Shown: one piece after another, positions 38,648 through 49,175 of the stretch
How the letters are laid out: each line of letters starts with the position of its first letter
Numbering within the stretch: position 1 is the stretch's first letter
Origin: Torreya grandis
Taxonomy: Eukaryota > Streptophyta > Pinopsida > Cupressales > Taxaceae
Reading direction: 5' to 3'
DNA length: 64,000 nt
NCBI GenBank assembly: GCA_037957365.1
Contig: JARHVA010003168.1
Coordinates: 1,130,501-1,194,500, forward strand
Notes under the pieces: generated by a model
Seen by the model: the letters and a program-made list of their open reading frames with translations, nothing else
Database searches by the model: none
Told to the model about the DNA's origin: nothing
Translations under genes and position numbers: made by a program

Positions 38648-38655
38648 TATAAAAG
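38648..38655 (+). promoter_or_regulatory. TATA-like box, 3' region of A
   Basis: tataaaag within cacctataaaaggggc fits the plant TATA consensus well. The corresponding site in B is at 45452. Because it lies downstream of the A run and upstream of the 3' LTR, it may be an internal promoter; this is inference. Confidence 0.35.
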
Positions 38656-39347
38656 GGGCAAAGTTGTTCCTACCAAACAAGGGTTCCCCCTTCCATCTCA
38701 TCTCCATCCTATCACCCCAACACACTCAAGGGATTTCGAGCTCACTTAACGTCAAGTGATTCATCTACTTCTCTAGCACACCACTGGTCAATGGCACAAT
38801 GCATGAACGGGTCTTTTGTTCTAACAACCCCTTACCTATGCCCTCATTTTGGTCCTTGTCAATGAAAGCGCAATTCGCCTTTCAATTTTGACACACATCT
38901 TGGTCACGCATCCAACCAAATCATTATCTGTCCAACCAAACTCAAAATAAACCAATCCAACATTTTCAGACTATGACATGACCTAGACCATTCACATAGT
39001 TTCTATGGACACCAATACACATGGAAACTATCAACCTGACACAATTTATGTCAAGCATAAACCATTACTTGCTGAAGCATAAATAGACCTCAATTCATTT
39101 TTAGCATACATCCATTACAAATATGGAAAATTGTTAGGGATGAAAGACCCCTCAACTAATGTTACAGAATACACCATTTGGAAAAGGCTGTTGTAGACAC
39201 CGAAATCGTGTCGACTCCCCTGGTCATTCCCCATCTTATTCTTCTTCACCTATTTAACCCTTGTCGATCACTTGTTTCACCAACCTTGACCCTGGCAGCA
39301 TGTAAAAATGAGCACAGAGCTAAAGCTAGACTCTATCCCCATTGTGC

Positions 39348-39436
39348 ATCTGCCGACGACGGTCTTTACCCGGCCGATGTCGCCGACGTCGGTCACTTAT
39401 CGGCCGACGTCGGCAATCCTGCCGACGTCAGTCACC
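39348..39436. promoter_or_regulatory. Palindrome array 1, 5' LTR of B
   Basis: Five units lie close together: gccgacgacggt, gccgatgtcgcc, gccgacgtcggt, gccgacgtcggc and gccgacgtcagt. Position and type correspond to array 1 of A and to the first ATTGAT-type cluster of E. Confidence 0.55.
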
Positions 39437-39889
39437 TTGCCGTTATCCGTTACCAGTTATCATTCAGTTTCCCGAAACGGTTGACGAACCGTCCCTCACC
39501 TTCATCAGCATCCGCCAACCATTCGAAAGGCTGATCAATTGAAACCCAAGCAATCATTCAATCAACCTGTGAACTCTGACATCAACACTCTCGCGATCAA
39601 CACTCTCGGCATCAACCCACTCTCGGCATCAACCAATCTGCATTCAATCTGGCACTGCACAGACAACTTCAACTATGGCTTTCATCGCGTCTTCTGGCAG
39701 GTAAGTATTTATTCTATTTGTTTTATTTCTTCTTGGTTATTCTTTGTTTATCAGTTCTGTCATCCTGATTCTTCGAACCACAGACCTAGCATCTCTCGTT
39801 TATATCCCTGCCTCTGTCCAGACTAAAACCCCCAGACCCTGTCCTGACTCTCTCAGACCTTGTCTTTTATCAAACCTGACCTGACCTTG

Positions 39890-39975
39890 CCCAGACCCTG
39901 TCCCGACTCTCTCAGACCTTGCCCAGACCCTGTCCCGACTCTCTCAGACCCTGTCCCGACCCTGTTCAGACTCTG
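39890..39975 (+). repeat. Short tandem repeat in 5' LTR of B
   Basis: About 2.5 units of 'cccagaccctgtcccgactctctcagacctt'-type sequence (31 bp period). The same array is at about 47728-47812 in the 3' LTR. Confidence 0.75.
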
Positions 39976-39987
39976 TCCAAAACCTGC

Positions 39988-40090
39988 CCCTACCGACGCC
40001 GGTCACTACCCCGACCGACGACGGCACCTAAACCGACGTCGGCACCTTCCCTGACCGACGTCGGCACCACAGAGACTGACACCGGCGACT
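39988..40090. promoter_or_regulatory. Palindrome array 2, 5' LTR of B
   Basis: Units are accgacgccggt, accgacgacggc, accgacgtcggc (twice) and actgacaccggc. Most differ from the perfect palindrome at one or two bases, often by C-to-T. Confidence 0.55.
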
Positions 40091-40447
40091 GTGCAGAATA
40101 GTGCTGCATATCAGGTATGCACTTTATTTTTTGTCATTTATTTTTGTCATTATTATCTACTTTTGTCCAATATTTTGCTTTTTTATCAGTGGGTTGATAT
40201 CCTTCTAGGAAGTCTTCATACTTCTGGGATCGGGCGTTCGCCTGACAGCCCACCATATCTTTGAGTAACGTTTTTCCGTGTTTTAGCCTTTTCTTCGCAG
40301 GTGTCATTCCTCCACAGCCAAAGAGGAGAATCTTCTAACGTCTGATTTCGGTGCGCATAACTTTATCAGGTACTTCTAGCCTTGACCATCTTTTAGTTTC
40401 TTATTTCATCTTTTGAATGTAGAAAGCAATTTTGCGTAGAAACATTC

Positions 40448-40467
40448 TGGCACGCCCGGTGGGACCC
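40448..40467 (+). other. Primer-binding site of element B
   Basis: tggcacgcccggtgggaccc lies three bases after the LTR. It is identical to A except for one C/T difference. Confidence 0.8.
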
Positions 40468-40819
40468 TAGGTCCTCCTTGGGTTCTTTCTTTCTTTTGTT
40501 CATTTAGGTGCATTAGGTTTCTTCCTTTTCGCCTCCTTTCGTCTCTTCTTAAACGACATCATAAGCAGGACTAAAACGAACATTTCTTTCTTTCTTGCAC
40601 TCCTAGACTAGCTAAAACTCATATTCTTCGACTCTTTCTCCATTCGTCTTCATACGAACAAACATTTCAACTTGGGCATTAAAACACTTTGCATTCATTT
40701 CTGTTTGCCTGCATCTTTTAGACCACACATAGTAATTAAACCACATATTGAATTAATCTAGATCACTTGATGTTACACGACCAAACCACCTGCACAAAAC
40801 AAACATTTTAACTTACCTG

Positions 40820-41030
40820 AGACAAGGCCCGACTGGGATTTCATCCCCCAGCGGATACCTTACCCGTCCCGGTGACCCTACTTGGATTTCATCACCAAGG
40901 GGGAAGCCCACTCCGTTCTCTGGCGGAGGATAAACTCTAGTGGAAGTATATTTTGGCTAAGTGAAACTAGCTAACCACTGGAATCGTGAAGTGAGGGGAG
41001 CTTGCTCCTTAGCACCAGGCCTGTACGGAC
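40820..41030 (+). other. Structured leader of element B
   Basis: Hairpins correspond to those in A: 40833-40851 (CTGGG/CCCAG), 40881-40899 (CTTGG/CCAAG), 40911-40928 (CTCCG/CGGAG, fully paired here and wobble-paired in A) and 40997-41008 (GGAGC/GCTCC). The twin ATTTCATC loops are kept. Confidence 0.5.
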
Positions 41031-41257
41031 CCTAACACAGACTTCTTGAGCACCATAACAAAACCCGAAACCATCCATAGACTGCTTCTTCTAGGACCTG
41101 ACTCACAAAACCAACCTTCCTCTACACACATTCTAAGGCATAAGCCACTATAATTCTAAAAATTTACTCTTAGGATTTTAGGATCTGCTTGTGTCTTCAT
41201 CTTTTTTAGTTCTTATCTGCTTGTTTGAGCTTGTGAGGACGTTCTTTCTTGCCTTGA

Positions 41258-44200
41258 ATGGTTCTGACACGTAGTCAAACCAAGGCTCTTCTTGACCACG
41301 CTAGCCATCAATCGCTTTCGCCTACCCCGTCTATAAACAATCATTTAATGGAGTTCTACTCGAAGACCGAAATAATTCCTACTAGACCATCTCCAACCCA
41401 GACGCCTATCATCCCAGAAGGGGACCAAGATTTTGCAAGATTCTTGGACCTCAATACCGCAGCCCTCCAAAATTATCTCGCGAGAAACCCAATGCGGGAC
41501 CTTTCGGGCGACGTGGCGATGACATCCACACCGTTCGCCACCCAACCTTTTACGACTCAACCTTTCGCCTCAACCATTAACCCGACCATGGCCTATACGC
41601 AAAGTTCGACCTCCTCGTCTATTTTTAGACCAACCTCCACCGGGGTTTCGTTACCCCCTCAACCACCTGCAATTCAACCAAGTTCTACATCATACCAGAA
41701 CTTGATTGTCTCGACCCCACACAATCTTGCGCCTATATATGCAGGAGTGCCTACCTCGCCCTTTGTCAATGCCGTCACACAACCTCCTTTGGCAGTATCT
41801 AGTCAGCCTATGCCTTCTACCTTCATAACCCAACCACCCTTAACCTCTACTTCTGCCCCTGTGACTAGTCATCTGTACATTATACAACCGGCTATGTCGC
41901 ACGCCTCCTCTAGCCTCTTCCAAGCACCTTACAACCTAGGGGGCGCTCAACCCGCCAATCCGTCAGTAGACGTCATCAAGATGCTGATGGATAAAATGTC
42001 CAGTCTCGAAGCTTCTATCTCCGGTTCAAGTAATGTCTCTTCATATGACCAGATTTACAACGAGCCCATCCATCCTTCCGTCCCTATTCGGCCATACCCT
42101 AACCATTGGGAGCTTCCTAAATTTACTCGCTTTCAGAGTAAGGAAGACCCACAACAACATCTAAAGGCATTCAGACATGCCTGTTACCTTATTGCCCACG
42201 ATGATTCGTTACTTCTACGCATGTTTCCTATGTCGCTTTCTGGCCTAGCCCTTGACTGGTATAGTTCTCTTGCCAGACATTCTATCTTTTCATTCATCCA
42301 ACTCGCCCAACTATTCGTTGACCATTTCTCAATCAATATCACTAAACAAGTTTCGATCACAGACCTTTACTCTATTAGGCAAATTGACGACGAATCAATA
42401 GCCGATTTTGTCGCCCATTGGAGAAGCTTGATTAATCAGCTCTCCTTCTCCTTGCCTCAACCCGAGCTCATTGAGCTCTTTTCCCGAGCATGTGTCAGTC
42501 ACATCTCGTCCACCTTGCGGGTTCAAACATTCCACACTTTCGACGAGGCATTCACCATGGCCCGAAAGCTTGAACTCCACACCATTGAAGAAGATAAGGT
42601 CAAATTGTGTAACACTAACACAAGAACCAATGACCATTCTTCTTCCAGACCTTCTTTTTCCCACTCTCAATCCAAGGGGTCAGCAAACACTGTCATCTTT
42701 AGACCATCATCTTCAAAAATAACCAACCGATCATCATCTTCAACATTAGACTACATCAATAAACATTTTCAACGTCAATCCATACAGCGTCAATTCACTC
42801 CAATTGGGGAGTCATATGCCTCTGTCTTGGATAAAATCATCAAGCAGGGGGTCCTTAATCTCCCTCCAATCCGACCACATCAATTCGACCCCTCAACACC
42901 TATCCCTGCATGGTACAGGGAGAACCACTTTTGCGACTATCACCGTGTCAAAGGCCATGACACGGATCACTGTCAAACTTTCAAAAACATCGTCCAGGAC
43001 ATGCTAGACAAGGGGAATCTTATTTTAGATAACCCGAATGCACCGCCCAACCAAAACCTCGACATCTTCAAACACCCTTTTCCAAATCACCCGCATACTC
43101 AAGACAACATCCAAACCATGATCAATGACCCTCAAGACCATGATATACACATGGTCGACACTATATTTTCTCTTATCCCTGACCAACCTTTTTCACAGGT
43201 GGAAGACCTTTCTTCCCCTATACCTCCTCCACATGGCGAAGAACTTTCTTCTCCCACTTGTCCTCCAGTGACTTCTCCCATATTGGAAGATGCTTTGACC
43301 ACATCAACACCAGCTGCCTCACCTTCATCCTTATTATCATCCATAGAGGATCATACCTTTTCGACTCCTCAACCACACACAGAAGCCATGACTACTCCAG
43401 AGCTCTTTCCACTTAAAGAGCCCACACCTTCAATCTCTTCTCCATTGAGAGAAAAACCGTCCACATCTAAGTCCAAACCTGCGCAGGCGTCCATCATACC
43501 CAAAGAGATTAAACCTCTTGATGTTCGCCCCACATCTAATCTCGCCTCACACAAAGGTGGCCCTCGACCCAAACCAAAGAAGGCTACTAAACCACATCGG
43601 AGGCCTCCTCCCCTATCTTCGTCATTACCTACAATCTTGGGCCCACATCCGTCTACTTTACTCAGAGTGCTTCCCACTCCCATACTTCACAGAGGTAAGT
43701 CACCTCCATTATTCTATCAACCCGTCAAACTTATACCTCCTTCAAACCAATGACCAATGCCTCCTTCACCTCCCAAACCAACGTCACCAACCCTCACTGC
43801 AATAAAACATCCCGACCCGTTAGCAGGTTCTTATGCCTTGCTGTTACGGCAATTGTTGCAGTCCTCTCATCTCTATCTCCCACCGCTTAGACCATATCAC
43901 TCTCTCAGACCAAAACCACCATGGTTCGATGACACTCGCACTTGTGCATATCATCGCATGCCTGGGCACGACACGAAACATTGTCATGCCCTCAAGGTCG
44001 TCGTTCACCAATGTCTGGGGAATGACACCTCTCTTCTCGACCATGTTATCAACAAACCTTCAACACCACCCCACTCATCAACTCTCGGATCAAAACCATC
44101 TTGGTTCGACAACTCTAAATTCTGTCATTATCATCACACTCCGGGACATGACACCGAGCGTTGTTATGCTCTTAAAGCTGTCATTCGTCACCACTGGAAA

Positions 44201-44332
44201 AAGGATTCCTTTTTTATCAAGGATCCTCTTGCCCCCCCTTTGACAAATCATCAACACCGACCCATACCTCTCCAACCTCGTCATCTAAATCAGAATCTCT
44301 ACGACAGACTGTGGTCCCTTCGCTGCCTTTAA
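41258..44332 (+). pseudogene. gag of element B, one in-frame stop and one late frameshift
   Basis: The ATG at 41258 opens 831 codons to a TGA at 43751-43753; the same frame then continues to 44332. Element A has CGA (Arg) at that stop, so it is a C-to-T change. The order is an N-terminus MVLTRSQTKALLDHA; a Pro/Ser/Thr-rich stretch (residues ~20-260); a capsid domain at ~265-440 containing GLALDWYSSLARHSIFSFIQ; a basic stretch; the first C-X2-H-X4-H-X4-C knuckle (42932-42973); an acidic, proline-rich linker; and two more knuckles (43943-43984 and 44123-44164). Compared with A, one base is missing in the C run at 44231-44241, which shifts the last part into the 44311-45045 frame. The product would be the particle-forming Gag. 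The uninterrupted 831 codons could still give a truncated Gag with one knuckle. Confidence 0.9.
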
Positions 44333-45045
44333 CCCCGTTATTCAACATCAACACAGTCTATCTGACCACTAAACCTCAATCGACCTTAACCAATCCGTCA
44401 AACATTCTCCCTAGCCGCTGGGGGAATTCAACCTTCATCCAAACTTCGACCAATTTTTCAACACAGTCTCGACCACATATCAATCACTCTGTCAACTTAA
44501 CCTCAACCAGACTAGCAACCAAACATTTAATCCGACCTCAACCAAACATTCAACCCAACCAAAGACCAAATACCAACCAATCAACCCTCGACCAACCATT
44601 GACCAATTATCAAATGACCAAATTTCAACCAAACATTCAACCAACCTTTTTTTTCTTCAACCAGCCTCGATCAATCAACAACCATATCAACCAACTTCAC
44701 ATCCACTCATCAATCAACACCCGACCAATCCGGAAAGAGGCAAATGGGGCAAGTTTGCTCCTAATTGGCTCAGACCTTTTATTATCACGCATAAGTATGG
44801 ATCAGGGACTTACCGTCTGTCTTCTCTTGATGGACGTCCAGAACCTGAGCCTCTTAATGCGTTGCATCTGCGACCATTCTACTGCTAGTCGAGTATTTGT
44901 CCACTTGACACTTAACTTGAGCTCGTCCCTTGAGCAATCCCCATCCTCTTTAATCCTCCTTCCTTTCAACCCTATTCCTCTTAACAATTCCTATAACCCT
45001 TTTATGATGTATGGATGCTTTGTCCTAATAAAAGGGAGTCCTTGA
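44333..45045 (+). pseudogene. gag C-terminal extension joined to integrase tail, element B
   Basis: After the shift at about 44235 the gag frame continues (PLTPLFNINTVYLTTKP..., shared with element A) into a repetitive Asn/Gln/Pro-rich stretch. At 44751-44888, in a third frame, the text KFAPNWLRPFIITHKYGSG and the following residues to HLRPFYC and a TAG match the very end of the E integrase tail. Nothing of protease, RT, RNase H or the integrase core lies between. A deletion that joined gag to the integrase end is the simplest origin. Confidence 0.75.
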
Positions 45046-45144
45046 ACTTTTACAGTCTTGTCCATGACTCAACTTCTATAAAAAAAAATCAAGATGTCAA
45101 AACATATCCATGGTCACTATATCAATATCAAAATCAAAAAAATA

Positions 45145-45384
45145 GACTGCTCCCTCAAAGGACAGCTATACTATCATTGCTGTAATAAATAGACTGCTCC
45201 CTCGAAGGACAGCTACTCAAAAGCCTTTATATTAAATAAAAATCTAGACCACTCCCTCAAAGGATGGCTATGACTAATCTGGCAATAAACAACATTATTT
45301 TAGAAGCTTCCCGCATTGATCAGCTTCACAACCTGACCACTAAATCAAAAGACATCTCTATGCAGGCTTCCCGCATTGATCAGT
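45145..45384 (+). repeat. 3' cassette repeats of element B
   Basis: Three clamp repeats and two GCTTCCCGCATTGATCAG words appear in the same order and spacing as in element A (38302-38550). Confidence 0.7.
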
Positions 45385-46069
45385 CTGCGCTAAAAAAAAA
45401 AAAAAAAAAAAATGAGTCATGGACTTGACTTATAGTTGTCTCAGGGTCTCCTATAAAAAGGGGCATAGTTATCTCTGCTCTTAAAATGGGTTACCCTCTT
45501 TCCTCCTCCTATCACCTGCTCAAGGGACTTCGAGCTCACTTTAATGTCTAAGTGATTTGATTACCGCTCTAACATACATATGGTCAACGATGTCACGCAT
45601 GAATGGGACTCTTGGTTCTCATAACCCCTATCTATGCTATCTTTTTGGTCCTTGTCAATGAAAGAGCGATTCGCCTTTCATCTTTTCTCTACACTTTGAT
45701 CACATTCACCTTCATCACTTGTCAATCGACTTAGCTCAACTCTCTTTTCAGACCATCAACATGACCTAGCCTATTCACCTTAGTTTCTATGGACACCAAT
45801 ACACATGGAAACTATCGGCCCACCGCAATTTATGTTCAGCATAAACCAATACTTGCTGACGCATAAATAAACCTCAATTCATTTTTAGCATACATCCATC
45901 ACGAATATGGAATATTGCTAGGGATGAAAAACCCCTCAACCAATGTTGAAGAATACACCATTTGGACAAGGCTGCAACATCTTTTTTTTTCCTCATCATT
46001 TCACCATACCCATGACCAATCTATCAACCATTTTAACCACCTGTCTACCACTTGGACCCTTTGTCTGAA

Positions 46070-46306
46070 CTACATTAGTCTGAGGCCCTTCCACAGGGGC
46101 TATGTAGGCAGCACTCAGTCGACACGACTGTCTTCTAGGGTTAGCTTGACCATTCTCGTTTGTTCGTCTCTCTGATGGACAAACCTTCTTGCCTTCTTTT
46201 AACCATAACCTTGCCCTTCACCACGACCCATTTCCATCCCTTTGACCCTTCCTCCCTTCTAGGGAGAACTACATCGGCCTGAGGCCCTATCACTAGGTCT
46301 ATGTAG
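46070..46306 (+). repeat. Duplicated CTACAT...ATGTAG hairpin, element B
   Basis: Two copies about 200 bp apart each have the outer stem CTACAT/ATGTAG and an inner stem around gaggccc...gggct or ggtct, and each is followed by 'gcagcactcagt'. Element A carries one copy at 48361-48398. Confidence 0.55.
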
Positions 46307-47007
46307 GCAGCACTCAGTTGACATGGGGTCTTCTGGGGTTAGCTCAGCCGCATCCTTTCATCCATTCCTCCCCTCGACCACCAACCATTGGAGATCATGC
46401 CTATCTCCTCCAACCTCGACCACTTCCAAGACATTGTTGCCTTGGTTGTTTTTGCATGTATGCTACCTCATGACTGGTTAGTAGAATTGTGCGTAGACCT
46501 TTTTGGACCCTCACAAGTATAGGATCACACACCGGTTGATCCGCACTACTTGTGACTTTTTCATGTTTCTAGGAGCACTTCCTGAGCCCTGGATACCTGG
46601 AACACGACGACCCATTTGGAGCTTCAGCTTAGATTGAGTGACCCAATCAGCAGATGACTAAATGTTGGGGCCCGGTTACTTCAATTTTGGCACTCCTCGA
46701 CCCTTGACCTATGACACTTTGGCCTGACCATCTCGTGCAGTGGTATGCGCACAATCATGACTTTTGAAGCATTCACCCTCACCCCTTTTTCATCCACTCT
46801 TTGTCAAATTAGCACCCGATTCTCGGTTCCCTTCCCTCGACTCCTGCTTTGAGGGGGAATACCTTATCCTTACTCAGGGCATTTCGCTTCCTATTTTTGT
46901 CTTGCAGTTCATTCGAACAACCAACAAGACGAAATCAACCTTATCCCTCACCTGGGGCAATCACTCCTATTTTTGTCTTGCAGTTCGTCCAAAACAACCA
47001 ACAAGAC

Positions 47008-47020
47008 AAAAAGGGGCAAA
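47008..47020 (+). other. Polypurine tract of element B
   Basis: aaaaaggggcaaa immediately precedes the 3' LTR and is identical to the PPT of element A at 49163-49175. Confidence 0.85.
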
Positions 47021-48285
47021 TGTAGACACCGAAATCGTGTCGACTCCCCTGGTCATTCCCCGTCTTATTCTTCTTCGCCTATTTAACCCTTGTCGATCAC
47101 TTGTTTCACCAACCTTGACCCTGGCAACATGTAAAAATGAGCACAGAGCTAAAGCTAGACTCTATCCCCATTGTGCATCTGCCGACGATGGTCTTTACCT
47201 GACCGATGTCACCGACGTCGGTCACTTATCAGCCGATGTCGACAATCTTGCTGACGTCGGTCACCTTGCCATTATCCGTTACCAGTTATCATTTGGTTTC
47301 CCGAAACGGTTGACGAACCGTCTCTGGAACCGTCCCTCACCTTCATCAGCGTCTGCCAACCATTCGAAAGGCTGATCAATCGAAACCCGAGCAATCATTC
47401 AATCAACCTACAAACTCCAACATCAACACTCTCGCGATCAACACTCTCGGCATCAACCCACTCTCGGCATCAACCAATCTGCATTCAATTCGGCACTGCA
47501 CAAACAACTTCAACTATGGCTTTCATCGCGTCTTCTGGCAGGTAAGTATTTATTCTGTTTGTTTTATTTCTTCTTGGTTATTCTTTGTTTATCAGTTCTA
47601 TCATCCTGATTCTTCGAACCACAGACCCAGCATCTCTCATTTATATCCCTGCCTCTGTCCAGACTAAAACCCCCAGACCCTGTCCCTACTCTCTCAGACC
47701 TTGTCTTTTATCAAACCCAACCTGACCTTGCCCAGACCCTGTCCCGACTCTCTCAGACCTTGCCCAGACCCTGTCCCGACTCTCTCAGACCCTGTCCCGA
47801 CCCTGTTCAGACTCTATCCAGAACCTACCCCTACCGACGCCGGTCACTACCCCGACCGACGACGGCACCTAAACCGACGTCGGCACCTTCCTTGACCGAC
47901 ACTGGCACCACAGAGACCGATGACGGTGACTGTGCAGAACAGTGCTGCATATCAGGTATGCACTTTATTTTCTATCATTTATTTCTATCATTATTATCTA
48001 CTTTTGTCCAATATTCTGCTTTTTTATCAGTGGGTTGATATCCTTCTAGGAAGTCTTCGTACTTCCGGGATCGGGTGTTTGCCTGATAGCCCACCATATC
48101 TTTGACTAACATTTTTCCATGTTTTAGCCTTTTCTTCGTAGGTGTCATTCCTCCACAGCCAAAGAGGAGAATCTTCCAACGTCTGATTTTGGTGCGCACA
48201 ACTTTATCAGGTACTTCTAGCCTTGACCATCTTTTAGTTTCTTATTTCATCTTTTGAATGTAGAAAGCAATTTTGCGTAGAAACA
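47021..48285 (+). repeat. 3' LTR of element B
   Basis: It matches 39192-40444 except for scattered substitutions, nearly all C/T or G/A, and a 12 bp tandem duplication near 47316-47335 (gaaccgtctctg next to gaaccgtccctc). Palindrome arrays are at 47177-47266 and 47832-47936. It ends TAGAAACA and is followed by the duplicate GCTGT. Confidence 0.95.
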
Positions 48286-49162
48286 GCTGTAACATCATCT
48301 TCTCCTCACCTTGACCTTGACCAAAACCAGCCTATCAACCTCTTTGACCCTCTGTCCAAACTACATTGGTCTGAGGCCCTTCACACAAGGGCTATGTAGG
48401 TAACACTCAGTCTTTTGAGGTTAGCTCGGCCATTCCTCTGTCCATCCATCTGCTCATTCATCTCTCTCAAAACATCAACCTTTCATCTTTCATTATGACC
48501 AATCAACCAGCCCTGCCAATGTCGAAGTCATTTCTGACTCCTCATGAGGCCCATTTGAGATCACTTATATCTCAACCCGACCAGCGACCATGGAGATCAC
48601 GCATATCTCTTTAGACCCAAACCACTTTCAAGGCAACTCTGTCTTGGTTTTGTTTACACGCATGCTACCTCATGAATAGATAGCAAAATTGTTCACAGAC
48701 CTTATTTATTGGCCCTCACAAGTATAAGATCGCAAGCCGGTTGATCCGCACTACTTGTGACATTTTCGTGTTTCTGAGAGCACTTCCTAAGCCTGGGATA
48801 CTTGGAACACGATGACCATTTGGTGCTTCAGCTTAGATTGAATAACCCAATCAGCAGATGACTAAATGCTGGGGCCCGATTATTTCAATTTTGGCACTCC
48901 TCAACCTTTTGACTGTGACCATTTGACCTACCTGTCCTGTGAAGTGGTATGTGCACAATCACGACTTTTGCAGCGTTCACCCTCACTCTCCTTCTCATCC
49001 ACCTTTTGTCAAATCAGCACCCAACATCAGGTTCCCTTCCCTTGACTCCCACTTTGAGGGGGAATACCTCATCCATACCTCGAGTCAATCCACATCATCT
49101 CATCCTTGGGGCAATCACCTCCTGTTTTTGTCTTGCAGTTCATCCAAAACAACCAACAAGAC
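48286..49162 (+). other. 3' noncoding region of element A (second part)
   Basis: This continues A after the B insertion. It has the CTACAT...ATGTAG hairpin (48361-48398), then the block with gagagcacttcctaagcc near 48775, both shared with element B in the same order. No coding frame is seen. Confidence 0.8.
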
Positions 49163-49175
49163 AAAAAGGGGCAAA
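49163..49175 (+). other. Polypurine tract of element A
   Basis: aaaaaggggcaaa directly before the 3' LTR start. Confidence 0.85.

Larger units (their letters stand above)
37728..39191 (+). other. Pol-less junction and 3' noncoding region of element A (first part)
   Basis: After gag comes repetitive text rich in 'accaa' (Asn/Gln/Thr codons). Near 37945-37990 there is a decayed integrase tail (KFAPN then a stop). Next are three clamp repeats (38302, 38349, 38412), two gcttcccgcat(t/c)gatcag words (38473, 38533), a 33-base A run (38560-38592) and a TATA-like ctataaaagg (38647). Element B interrupts this region at 39191/39192; the rest continues at 48286. Confidence 0.7.
39192..40444 (+). repeat. 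5' LTR of element B
   Basis: It begins TGTAGACACCGAAATCGTG and ends GCGTAGAAACA. A TATA-like cctatttaacc lies at about 39248. Palindrome arrays lie at 39348-39436 and 39988-40090. A short tandem repeat (unit about 31 bp, cagaccctgtcccgactctc) covers 39890-39975. It differs from the 3' copy by scattered transitions and one 12 bp duplication. Confidence 0.95.
45046..47007 (+). other. 3' noncoding region of element B
   Basis: It holds clamp repeats at 45145, 45192 and 45247, GCTTCCCGCATTGATCAG at 45306 and 45366, a 21-base A run at 45392-45412 and a TATA-like ctataaaaag at 45451. Two copies of a CTACAT...ATGTAG hairpin are at 46070-46107 and 46269-46306. A conserved stretch with tctaggagcacttcctgagc is near 46570. 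No coding frame is supported. Confidence 0.7.
39192..48285 (+). mobile_element. Element B: youngest, pol-less gag-only gypsy element
   Basis: It is a complete 9094 bp element flanked by GCTGT (39187-39191 and 48286-48290). LTRs are 1253 and 1265 bp. It has a PBS, an 813-base leader, a gag frame of over 3 kb, an integrase tail, a 3' noncoding cassette and a PPT. It lies inside element A. The matching uninterrupted sequence is in B's own 3' region near 45965-45985 (acaaggctgcaacatc), which confirms the insertion point. Like A it has no protease, RT, RNase H or integrase core, so it depends on enzymes made elsewhere. Confidence 0.93.

Noticed and set aside
32405..40090. Palindrome arrays as a possible CRISPR-like array
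   Set aside because: Spacers are not unique or of constant length, the units are 12 bp dyads within LTRs, and this is plant DNA.
39178..40101. Plus-strand frames across the A and B LTRs, with repeated Asp-Val-Gly text
   Set aside because: They translate palindrome arrays and short tandem repeats, and are not positioned as genes.
41345..44284. Antisense frames opposite the B gag
   Set aside because: They are shadows of the sense gag frame with biased codon use.
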